From positions 1 through 16,750 of the forward strand of contig CAIZOZ010000312.1 of NCBI GenBank assembly GCA_903934745.1: a stretch of 16,750 nt of DNA, written 5' to 3'. This document shows positions 6,530-12,991 of the stretch, piece after piece. The stretch comes from an uncultured cyanobacterium (lineage in GTDB: Bacteria; Cyanobacteriota; Cyanobacteriia; PCC-6307; Cyanobiaceae). Numbering within the stretch: the first letter of the stretch is position 1; every line of letters starts with the position of its first letter. Made by a program: the position numbers and the translations under genes. The notes beneath the pieces were generated by a model that saw nothing but the letters and a program-made list of their open reading frames with translations, was not told the origin of the DNA and made no database searches.

Positions 6530-7564
6530 ATGCCCTGCTCCCGCCCAGAACCTGAATCCTGCTTGCAGGCGGCCCGCCCCCCCGGCAGGCCGCCGCACAG
6601 GGCGATGGTCTGGATTCCAGCGGGCAGGTTTCAGATGGGATCGGACCACCACTACCCGGAGGAAGCGCCAGCCCATCAGGTCGACGTCTCCGGGTTCTGG
6701 ATCGATCGAGCGCCCGTCACCAATGGCCAGTTCCTCAAGTTCGTCAAGGCCACGGGTCACGTCACCCTGGCCGAACTGCCGGCGGATCCAAGCGCCTACC
6801 CCGAGGCTCAGGCCTCCCTGCTCGTACCCAGTTCGATCGTGTTCGTGCCACCGGCAGGCGCCATCAGCCTGGACGATCACTACGCCTGGTGGCAGTACCT
6901 CCCTGGTGCTGACTGGCGCCATCCGGAGGGGCGCGGCAGTTCGATCAAGGGCCGGGAGCACCATCCTGTGGTGCAGATCAGCCATGGCGATGCCCTCACC
7001 TATGCCCTCTGGGCAGGCAAGCAACTGCCCAGTGAAGCGCAATGGGAACGGGCCGCTCGCGGCGGGCTGGAGGGGATGGAGTTTGCCTGGGGATCAGAAC
7101 TGCATCCGGCCGGGCGGATGCTGGCCAACACGTTTCAGGGTGATTTTCCCCATCACAACACCCTGCTGGATGGCTGGGAACGCACCTCGCCGGTTGGTTC
7201 ATTTCCTGCCAATGGCTATGGGCTACTCGACATGATTGGCAATGTCTGGGAATGGACCGACGACTGGTATCAGCACCACAGCTCCAAAGTTCAGGGCCCC
7301 AAAGCGGTGGGGAGCTGCTGCAGCCCCGAAAATCCCCGTGGAGCAACGCGGGAGGCCAGCATCGATCCCAGCTCCCAGCATGGACTGCTGCCCCGCAAAG
7401 TGGTGAAAGGTGGCTCCTTCCTGTGTGCCCCCAGCCATTGCCGCCGCTATCGCCCTGCAGCTCGCATGGCGCAGGGAATCGATACATCCACCTGCCATCT
7501 GGGTTTTCGTTGCGCTGTGCCCAGCCACACTCGCGACGTTGTCGCGAGTGCCATGCGTTGCTGA
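6530..7564 (+). CDS. Formylglycine-generating enzyme (sulfatase activator)
   Basis: This 344-residue protein belongs to the FGE-sulfatase family. The domain opens with MVWIPAGRFQMGS at residue 26 and shows the expected WIDRAPVTNGQFLKFV, LPSEAQWERAARGG, GLLDMIGNVWEWTDDWY and GGSFLC motifs, ending in CHLGFRC. The two copper-binding, redox-active cysteines of true FGEs are present as C299 and C304 in GSFLCAPSHCRRYR, so this is more likely a genuine formylglycine-generating enzyme than a related EgtB/PvdO-type protein. It should convert C55 of the upstream sulfatase to formylglycine using O2. The start is uncertain: ATG 6530 is used here, but a TTG at 6524 and an ATG at 6605, which begins directly at the domain, are also open. 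The last 16 residues after CHLGFRC are unlike the family and are encoded partly by a perfect inverted repeat. Confidence 0.93.
   Translation: MPCSRPEPESCLQAARPPGRPPHRAMVWIPAGRFQMGSDHHYPEEAPAHQVDVSGFWIDRAPVTNGQFLKFVKATGHVTLAELPADPSAYPEAQASLLVPSSIVFVPPAGAISLDDHYAWWQYLPGADWRHPEGRGSSIKGREHHPVVQISHGDALTYALWAGKQLPSEAQWERAARGGLEGMEFAWGSELHPAGRMLANTFQGDFPHHNTLLDGWERTSPVGSFPANGYGLLDMIGNVWEWTDDWYQHHSSKVQGPKAVGSCCSPENPRGATREASIDPSSQHGLLPRKVVKGGSFLCAPSHCRRYRPAARMAQGIDTSTCHLGFRCAVPSHTRDVVASAMRC
7528..7550. repeat. Perfect 10-bp inverted repeat with 3-base loop
   Basis: The arm CACTCGCGAC is followed by GTT and then the exact reverse complement of the arm. The RNA hairpin would be very stable. It lies inside the last codons of the FGE gene, 14 bases before the stop. 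There is no T-run after it on either strand, so a standard intrinsic terminator is unlikely. A transcript-end stabiliser, a site for a dimeric DNA-binding protein, or chance are left. Confidence 0.7.
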
Positions 7565-7725
7565 GGCGTCGAAGCTCTTGCACCGCTGGCATCAAGTCGC
7601 CATTGCTGCTTCTATCGCGAATTGTGTCGTCCCCAGGCCTGCTAGCGGCCAACAACGATGCAACGTGGACAAACTTGGACGATCTCCTCCTGGCTTGGTC
7701 GACATTGTCTCGTTCCCGAAAGGCC

Positions 7726-8319
7726 ATGGCTGCGCGTACGTCCGGCCAGGGCGTCAATCTGCACCGCACTCCCGATCCTGTGCCCAATCCGTCCGCCTTT
7801 CCCTGGCTCAGTTCCTGGCTCAGTTCCTGGCTCAGCCAGGCTTTCAGGCCGCTGCTGGTTGCCGGCTGCTTCGGCTCCGGCCTGATCCTGTCGGCTCCTG
7901 GCCATGCGGCCGAAGGGGTGCTCTACAAGCTCGAAACTCAGTGCAGCCAACGCGGCGGTGCAGCGGTCAACTGCATGGTCGAAGCGGTGAATGAAGGAGC
8001 CAGCACCCGCTATCGCCATCACATCGGCAAGGTGATCGAAACCGTGCGCATCACCGACGATCCCTTGACAATGAGCATCTGGACGCCTGTGGCCAAGCAG
8101 TGGCAGGGCTTGCGCAATGCCTCCGGGCGGTTCTCCACCAATACGGTCTGCTTCAACGATCAGGAGCTCTGCGTTATCAATCCCAACTACCTCAACAGTG
8201 TGCGGCAGGACAATCCCACCAAGCTGGCAGGTCGGGATCTGGTGAAAGTTCATTTCGGCGCCGATGGCCGCATTGATGCCAGCTGCTACGACGCCGGCTG
8301 CCAGTTGGTGAAGCCATGA
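7726..8319 (+). CDS. Exported six-cysteine protein of unknown function
   Basis: This 197-residue protein has a long N-terminal region, a hydrophobic core FRPLLVAGCFGSGLILSA and a probable signal-peptidase site after APGHA (about residue 61). The predicted mature part of about 136 residues holds six cysteines (C73, C83, C142, C149, C187, C192), enough for three disulfides in the periplasm, and a probable beta-rich fold (VLYKLETQC, HIGKVIETVRI, DLVKVHFGADGRIDASCYDAGC). I do not recognise a family. The frame is open much further upstream but overlaps the FGE gene there. The ATG at 7726 follows an AAGG-containing stretch and lies before the signal peptide; the GTG at 7780 would also keep it. The stop overlaps the start of the glycine-rich gene (ATGA at 8316-8319), so the two are translationally coupled. 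Confidence 0.72.
   Translation: MAARTSGQGVNLHRTPDPVPNPSAFPWLSSWLSSWLSQAFRPLLVAGCFGSGLILSAPGHAAEGVLYKLETQCSQRGGAAVNCMVEAVNEGASTRYRHHIGKVIETVRITDDPLTMSIWTPVAKQWQGLRNASGRFSTNTVCFNDQELCVINPNYLNSVRQDNPTKLAGRDLVKVHFGADGRIDASCYDAGCQLVKP
7802..7840 (+). repeat. Three 12-bp tandem repeats in the signal-peptide region
   Basis: CCTGGCTCAG occurs three times, joined by TT, at 7802, 7814 and 7826, giving a 12-base period. The encoded peptide is WLSS-WLSS-WLSQ, just before the hydrophobic core of the export signal. The last copy runs into CCAGG, making a short palindrome. Confidence 0.85.
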
Positions 8320-9212
8320 CTGTGCATTCCGGCCTTGGGCTGCTGCTGGCAGGAATTGTTGCTCTACCAGCTCTTCCTGCCGCTGCCTTGTTACGTCAAC
8401 CCTCCCAGCGTGAGGCTGCGGACGTCAGCAGCCTCATCGCCCGTGGTGGTGGTGGCGGGGGAAGTCGCGGTGGCGGGGGAAATCGTGGCGGCGGTGGCAA
8501 CCGTGGCGGCGGTGGCGCCCGCACCGGCTTCAGCACGGCCGGCGGTGGCGGTGGGCTGAATCGGGGTGCCAGTCGTCCCGACGGCGGCTGGAGCAACAAT
8601 TCTCGGGGCTCCAGGGCCGGTGGCAGCCCCAGCCTCGATCGCCGTCCGGCCATGGCCACCGGCGGCAATCGTGGAATTGGTGCGACCAATGTTGGTGATC
8701 GCGATCTGGGGAACCGTAACCTGGGCGACCGTAATTTGAATAATCGCAACATTAATACGAACATCAATCGCAACTGGAATCGGACGGTCAACATCAATAG
8801 TGTCAATCTGCGGCCAGGCTGGGCGCGGCCGGGATGGGGCTATGCCAGGCCTTGGAACTATGGCTGGTATGGCGGCTGGGCCACTCCTTCCTGGGGTTGG
8901 TGGGGGGCACGGGCGGCCGTCTGGGGCGTTGGTGCGCTGGCCAGTGCCGCCATCATCAATGAGGCTGTCGACAATGCGATCAACAGCCAGCAGACCATGA
9001 TTGTTGTACCCAACAGCAACTATCAGTTGCTCTATGGCACGGTGCAACCGCTGGGTAGTACCGGTGTGCAGTTTGCTGTCAGCGCCAATGGCAACACTTA
9101 CCAGCTCTCGGCGGATTGCCAGAGTGGCCTACTCAATGGGGTGCAGCCAGCCAGCGCTGCCGAAGCAGAGTTGTTGAATGCAGCCTGTCAGGTGGCGTTC
9201 GGTAACAGCTGA
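8316..9212 (+). CDS. Secreted Gly/Asn-rich and Trp/Tyr-rich surface protein
   Basis: The 298-residue product begins with a signal peptide (about 1-24, LLLAGIVALPALPAAA). Residues 43-80 are almost pure Gly/Arg/Asn (RGGGGN repeats). Residues 127-166 form an Asn/Arg/Asp/Leu run with a five-residue period (GDRDL, GNRNL, GDRNL, NNRNI). Residues 167-205 are Trp/Gly/Tyr/Arg-rich (RPGW, GWYGGW, GWWG). An Ala-rich helix at 205-225 leads to a compact C-terminal domain (226-298) beginning MIVVPNSNYQLLYGTVQPLG, with two Cys, C268 and C291. The layout suggests an exported structural or cell-envelope protein; no enzyme motif is visible. It is coupled by an ATGA overlap to the six-Cys protein, so they may work together. 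Its stop is six bases from the stop of the convergent GGDEF gene. Confidence 0.75.
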   Translation: MTVHSGLGLLLAGIVALPALPAAALLRQPSQREAADVSSLIARGGGGGGSRGGGGNRGGGGNRGGGGARTGFSTAGGGGGLNRGASRPDGGWSNNSRGSRAGGSPSLDRRPAMATGGNRGIGATNVGDRDLGNRNLGDRNLNNRNINTNINRNWNRTVNINSVNLRPGWARPGWGYARPWNYGWYGGWATPSWGWWGARAAVWGVGALASAAIINEAVDNAINSQQTMIVVPNSNYQLLYGTVQPLGSTGVQFAVSANGNTYQLSADCQSGLLNGVQPASAAEAELLNAACQVAFGNS

Positions 9213-9218
9213 GCGCCG

Positions 9219-11069
9219 TCAGCCTGTCACGCTACGGTTACGGCCCTCGATCTTCGCTCGGTAGAGGGCATTCTGGGCACGATGAATCAGCGACTCACTG
9301 TCATCATTACCTCTGCGTAGGCAGGAGATGCCAATGCTGATTGTAACGCTGATCTGCTGATCCTCATGCTTCACCACGCGAGTCTTGATCGCATGGTGGA
9401 ATTCCTGGGCAAGGCCTTCTGCTGCTTTTCCCGAACACATCGGCAACACCAGGCTGAATTCAGTATCACCACTGCGGCAGAGGCAGTCCGTGGTGCGGGC
9501 TCGGGCCTGGATCTCAGCTCCCACTTCGATCAAGACCTGGTCTGCCATCGTTGCACCGTAGCTATTGCGAATCTGACTCAAGTGATCAACTTCTATGCAG
9601 AGACAGCTCAGGTCACTTCGATCGCGATTGCTGCGCTGAAGTTCAAAATCTAGTCGGCGATAGAGTTCATGCTGGTTGAAACATCCTGTGAGTGGGTCAA
9701 CGGTGGTGAGAACATCAATCTCGGCCCTGGACGACTTGAGCCTCAAGCTTGCACTCTGCAGATCAGCCTTCAATCTGTTGATTTGACTCTGTCTTTCATT
9801 GAGCAGGGTGATCATCTGGTTCAGTTCACGAATTTTGCCGACCTTCAATTGCCAAGGGGGCGATAAGTTTTGCTTTTGTAAATTTCTTTTGTCCGGGTTT
9901 TTCGGGGACTCGGGCTGAGCTGAGATCTGCAGATTATCAAGATTAAATTGTTTCGCCACGAGCCGGGCAAGCATTTCGCTCGCAAGAATGGCCAAAGTCA
10001 TGCACCAGCTCAACATGCCGATAGTTCGGCTACTCTGAGTCTGGAGCTGCAGCAGCAGGGCCTTGGCGGGCTCCACGACGATCACGTCCGGACGCCCATC
10101 AGCCGCATCAAGCAGGCTATCTTCGCCCATGCTTGCCTGGGCCAGATCTAATCTCCAGTAGCTGTTCAGCCGTCGGTTCATTTTTGGCGCTGGATGTTTG
10201 CTTGTCAGTAGCTGCATTCCTTTGAGCTGAAGTGCTCGATCGATGTCCGGTGCATGCGTTTGCGAGAGGGCCTTGAAAAGTTCTGGATTGGACTCAAAGT
10301 GTTGGGATCGTTCCGATCCATAACTCCGCTCAAACTCAACCAGGCCGTCTCTATTATGGAGAGAATCCGCGATTTTTGGTGCCCCGACTATTGTCACGGT
10401 GGCTATTTCTTTGGCAATCATATAAAGCTGCTCTGCCTTCCCCAGCAGGCTGGCCTGCACTAGTTGGTTGGAAGAGATTGAAGCAAGAGCCAAGCTCGGC
10501 AGCATGACTGACATCATGACGACTGCAAAGGTCAATCCATGAATTGGGATCGCTTGCGATCGATCATCTGGAGCCCTTGCCATCCGAATCAGCAGATAGA
10601 GGCTAAAGCCAATCGTGGTACTGATCGATCCATTCAAGGCTTGGCGGCTGACCAGCAGCAGTACCTTGGCTGGGTCAAGGTTGTTGAACACACCAATAAA
10701 CAGAAAGGCTGCGGGAATGCCAATGACAATCCAAAACAGGATGTCGGCGATGATGATGCGGCCGTCGCTACGACTCTCTTCTTTATGACTAAAATAGTTC
10801 AGATAAGCCCATAGCCATAGCAGTTCAACCATCGAGCTCATGCCGCACCAGGGATTACCGCAGATCTTCCAGGCCATCAAGCTGGCACTGAGGCCCACCA
10901 CCAAGCCGAGGTTCCCGAGCAGCAACAGGGCCAGGATGGCCAGACTCGATCCCAGCAACAATTCAAAATCAAATAAAAGATCAATCTTCAGCAGGTTCAA
11001 GCCGACGGCGAACAAGCTCAGAAGCAAGGCCTTGATCCAGTTCTGCCGCAGCTTGGGTCGAAACTTCAT
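9219..11069 (-). CDS. Membrane-bound GGDEF-domain protein with degenerate active site
   Basis: This 616-residue protein starts with a multi-helix membrane region (about six or seven helices in residues 12-197). A likely extracytoplasmic sensor segment follows (about 200-345), then a further helix (349-372), a coiled-coil stretch (about 410-455), and a GGDEF domain (455-610) with DPLTG at 458-462 and a C-terminal AQNALYRAKIEGRNR. The signature that should read GGDEF is GDTEF (534-538, in CRSGDTEFSLVLP), and the upstream metal/substrate motif is IEVDHLSQIRNSYG rather than DIDHFKxIND. Loss of the second Gly and the third-position Asp argues against diguanylate cyclase activity. It may bind GTP or c-di-GMP, or act through partners. 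No EAL domain is present. GC content is near 40-50% in several 60-base stretches, against about 65% in neighbouring genes. Confidence 0.88.
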   Translation of the reverse strand: MKFRPKLRQNWIKALLLSLFAVGLNLLKIDLLFDFELLLGSSLAILALLLLGNLGLVVGLSASLMAWKICGNPWCGMSSMVELLWLWAYLNYFSHKEESRSDGRIIIADILFWIVIGIPAAFLFIGVFNNLDPAKVLLLVSRQALNGSISTTIGFSLYLLIRMARAPDDRSQAIPIHGLTFAVVMMSVMLPSLALASISSNQLVQASLLGKAEQLYMIAKEIATVTIVGAPKIADSLHNRDGLVEFERSYGSERSQHFESNPELFKALSQTHAPDIDRALQLKGMQLLTSKHPAPKMNRRLNSYWRLDLAQASMGEDSLLDAADGRPDVIVVEPAKALLLQLQTQSSRTIGMLSWCMTLAILASEMLARLVAKQFNLDNLQISAQPESPKNPDKRNLQKQNLSPPWQLKVGKIRELNQMITLLNERQSQINRLKADLQSASLRLKSSRAEIDVLTTVDPLTGCFNQHELYRRLDFELQRSNRDRSDLSCLCIEVDHLSQIRNSYGATMADQVLIEVGAEIQARARTTDCLCRSGDTEFSLVLPMCSGKAAEGLAQEFHHAIKTRVVKHEDQQISVTISIGISCLRRGNDDSESLIHRAQNALYRAKIEGRNRSVTG

Positions 11070-11183
11070 TGCGCTTTTGGCTGGTCCCAGCTGCCTTTAG
11101 GCAGATTAGGTGAAACCAGCTGTGACGATCCATGGCCTGATTCACTTTGACTTGCCAGTCTGGTGATGTGCAGGGCAAAGCTG

Positions 11184-11402
11184 ATGAGCTGGAGTGAATT
11201 GGAGCGGTTGGTCGAAGCGGCGGAGCAGGATGGCCGTCTGCGCCGGGCCCTGCGTCACTGTCGTTCGCGCTCGGAACTGGTGTTAGCGGCCCGACGGCTG
11301 AAGTACCGCATCACCATCGAGGATCTCCATGGGGCCTGGCTGCTGGAGCGCCAGACTGTTGATTCGAGGCAGAACCGAGGTGGTGCAATCGGAGCGATCT
11401 GA
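11184..11402 (+). CDS. Nif11-domain small protein (possible leader-type peptide)
   Basis: This 72-residue protein matches the Nif11 domain: MSWSELERLVEAAEQDGRLR, a helix-turn-helix-like middle, and the typical end AARRLKYRITIEDLHGAW (35-52). In cyanobacteria this domain occurs both in free-standing small proteins and as the leader of ribosomal peptide precursors cut after a Gly-Gly site. Here the tail is short and includes NRGGAIGAI, so a GG motif (66-67) is present but only five residues would follow. No modification enzyme or peptidase-transporter gene is visible nearby. GTG 11163 and ATG 11166 are alternative starts, but ATG 11184 matches the domain start and has CAGGG nine bases upstream. 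It is divergent from the GGDEF gene across 114 bases. Confidence 0.75.
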   Translation: MSWSELERLVEAAEQDGRLRRALRHCRSRSELVLAARRLKYRITIEDLHGAWLLERQTVDSRQNRGGAIGAI

Positions 11403-11657
11403 TCAAAGTCCAGCTCGATCGGCGCCTGGTCAGGGTCGAAATCTCAGCGGATCTGCAGCATGGCTGCCTGCAGCATGGCTGCCAGCAGCGTCCTGTTGTC
11501 CATCGAATAGCGCACTTGCTTGCTCCTGCATTTGCACCGAAACGTTGCTGCTGCCCCAGCAGAGCCCAGGCCCCCCATCAGGCGACTGCCGCCAGCCGGC
11601 AAGGGCTACTGGAGCTGGTGTTGGACCAGCCCCACGCCCTGAGTAAGTTGAGTGCCC
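11403..11657. other. Intergenic stretch with no convincing gene
   Basis: These 255 bases hold short open frames on both strands, but none has a believable protein composition. A 15-base direct repeat (CTGCAGCATGGCTGC) occurs twice in a row near 11454-11485. No terminator hairpin with a T-run was found. It could contain the promoter of the small membrane protein gene or a decayed gene. Confidence 0.5.
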
Positions 11658-11828
11658 ATGGCAGTCGTTGGGCTGTCCCTTCATTCAGTTTTGCCCTTGC
11701 CCCCCCGATCCCCTACGCCCTCCCGCTCCGATCAGGTGGTGCGCCTGCAGATCTTTGCTGCCTTTCTGGTGCCTGTGGCACTTGTGGCCTTCTGGCTCTG
11801 GTCCAAGGGCTTCTTTGCAGCCGGCTGA
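11658..11828 (+). CDS. Small single-pass membrane protein, 56 residues
   Basis: The frame is ATG at 11658 to TGA at 11826-11828, with an in-frame stop at 11649-11651 just upstream. The product has a Pro/Ser-rich N-terminal half and one strong transmembrane helix near the end, LQIFAAFLVPVALVAFWLWS (residues 30-49), followed by KGFFAAG. The composition is that of a real small membrane protein, and it fills the gap before the convergent gene at 11844. GTG 11652 is an alternative start two codons earlier. There is no strong Shine-Dalgarno sequence. Function is unknown. Confidence 0.5.
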   Translation: MAVVGLSLHSVLPLPPRSPTPSRSDQVVRLQIFAAFLVPVALVAFWLWSKGFFAAG

Positions 11829-11843
11829 ACCGACAGAGCAGCT

Positions 11844-12356
11844 TCAGGAATCGAGCCGGGCCTGGGCTCCACCTTGGAGCAGCCGGTTGAGATTGACGCC
11901 GGCGGCGTAGGCGGCCTCGTGGAGTTCCGCTTTCTGCTGCTCGTTCAGCCCGTCCCAGAAGGCATGGAGCAGGTCGAGGGAGGCCTTACCCATTCCCACC
12001 ACCCCCAGAACAGCCAGGGGCATGGAGAGCCAGGGAACGATCAACAGCAGCACGCTCAGGGCCAGGCCGACGGCGGCGCCATCTTTCATCGAACCCCAGA
12101 CGCTGCTGCCAATCAGCCGCACCTGGGCGGAACGATCCAGTTGCGAGCGCCGCACCATCGCTTCAGTACGCAGGGCCGTGAGCAGCGCCTGATAGATCGC
12201 GTACACCAGCACCGCACCCAGGGTCGATTCGCCCAGCAGGCGGGCGCTGCCCAGAGGTGAGGGGCTGCCGCCCAGGGGAAGGCTCGTCAAACCGGCGATT
12301 GGTGCCAGCTCGTAGCCAGCCCTGGGAATGCGATCGGGGTCTCGGTCTCGGCCCAT
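11844..12356 (-). CDS. Small integral membrane protein, hypothetical
   Basis: The product is 170 residues from the ATG at 12356; a TTG at 12383 would add nine residues. The N-terminal 40 residues are polar and Pro/Gly-rich. A helix follows (STLGAVLVYAIYQALLTAL), then a basic cytoplasmic-looking loop (RTEAMVRRSQLDRSAQVRL) and a long hydrophobic hairpin (GAAVGLALSVLLLIVPWLSM, PLAVLGVVGMG). The end is amphipathic with Leu and Ala (DLLHAFWDGLNEQQKAELHEAAYAAGVNL). I do not recognise a family. It is the gene downstream of the universal stress protein on the same strand but separated by a 12-bp repeat block, so co-transcription is uncertain. Its stop lies 15 bases from that of the 56-residue gene. 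Confidence 0.68.
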   Translation of the reverse strand: MGRDRDPDRIPRAGYELAPIAGLTSLPLGGSPSPLGSARLLGESTLGAVLVYAIYQALLTALRTEAMVRRSQLDRSAQVRLIGSSVWGSMKDGAAVGLALSVLLLIVPWLSMPLAVLGVVGMGKASLDLLHAFWDGLNEQQKAELHEAAYAAGVNLNRLLQGGAQARLDS

Positions 12357-12420
12357 GGGTTGCGGGGGCGATGATTCAAGCAATTTTCACCCAACACCCG
12401 CCGCTGTCCAGGGGGTGGAG

Positions 12421-12480
12421 AACCGGCGGGCCAAACGCCGGGCCAACCGGCGGGCCGACTGGCGGGCCGACCGGCGGGCC
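12421..12480. repeat. Five 12-bp GC-rich tandem repeats
   Basis: Five consecutive 12-base units of consensus RACCGGCGGGCC (R is A or G) fill this block; the second is the most diverged (AAACGCCGGGCC). It lies 14 bases past the stop of the universal stress protein gene, between two minus-strand genes. In one plus-strand frame it would encode TGGP repeats, but that frame has no other sign of being a gene. Each unit carries short self-complementary GGCCCGCC/GGCGGGCC potential, so RNA from this block would be strongly structured. Confidence 0.9.
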
Positions 12481-12494
12481 GCCGATCCAGTGGT

Positions 12495-12950
12495 TCAGCG
12501 GTACACCAGCACCGGGCAGTGGGCCAGAGTCAGCACCCGCTGGGTTTCGCTGCCGATCAGCAAGCCAGACAACCCGCGGCGGCCATGGGAGGCCATCAAA
12601 ATCAGATCACATCCGAGGCGTTGGGCCGTGTCCACGATGGCGCGATGCGGCAGGTCGCCAGGTACCCGTTCGCACTGGGCCGAAACTCCCGCCAGCGATG
12701 CGGCCAGGCTCGCCTGGTCGAGAATCCGGTCCGATTCCTGATGACTGGCTGCGATCAGCAGCTCCATGGTCTGCACATCGAGCCTCTCGCCCAGGCCTAT
12801 CAGGGGAATCGGCGTGTTCGCCACCACGTGCAGGAAGGTGATGCGAGCCCCCAGCGCCGCCGCCAGGTTCACGGCATGGTCGATCGCCCGGCTGGACAGC
12901 TCCGATCCATCACTGGGCACCAGCAGATGGGAGTAAGGCATCAGAAGCAT
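12495..12950 (-). CDS. Universal stress protein (UspA family, ATP-binding type)
   Basis: The 151-residue product is a single Usp domain. The first strand HLLVPSDGSELS contains the conserved Asp (D14). The ATP-binding loop is MASHGRRGLSGLLIGSETQRVL: it fits G-x9-G-S (G123, G133, S134), while the first Gly of the usual G-x2-G is Ala (A120). It ends HCPVLVYR as usual. Such proteins are soluble dimers linked to stress survival. An ATG at 12974 is also in frame, but the ATG at 12950 follows a strong AGGAGGGA Shine-Dalgarno sequence and gives a standard length. The gene is divergent from the Rieske oxygenase with 41 bases between starts, so they share a control region. Confidence 0.92.
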   Translation of the reverse strand: MLLMPYSHLLVPSDGSELSSRAIDHAVNLAAALGARITFLHVVANTPIPLIGLGERLDVQTMELLIAASHQESDRILDQASLAASLAGVSAQCERVPGDLPHRAIVDTAQRLGCDLILMASHGRRGLSGLLIGSETQRVLTLAHCPVLVYR

Positions 12951-12956
12951 CGCGGC

Positions 12957-12964
12957 TCCCTCCT
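12957..12964 (-). promoter_or_regulatory. Ribosome binding site fixing the universal stress protein start
   Basis: Read on the minus strand this is AGGAGGGA, ending six bases before the ATG at 12950. It lies inside the longer reading frame that begins at 12974, so it argues that translation starts at 12950. It is the clearest Shine-Dalgarno match seen in the window. Confidence 0.75.
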
Positions 12965-12991
12965 GTCTACTCATGCCGGCAGAATCAGCCG

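Noticed and set aside
6996..7787. 263-codon open frame on the minus strand
   Set aside because: It is antisense to the well-supported FGE gene and shows no family motif or sensible composition.
11516..11910. Overlapping plus-strand frames of 124 and 80 codons
   Set aside because: Both are Cys/Pro-rich and lack conserved pattern; the 56-codon frame at 11658-11828 in the third phase has a much more credible membrane-protein composition.
12421..12480. CRISPR array
   Set aside because: The units are 12 bases and directly adjacent, with no spacers and no cas genes in view.
12257..12841. Plus-strand frame with TGGP repeats
   Set aside because: The repeats come from the 12-bp array; the rest is antisense to the stress protein and has no protein-like pattern.
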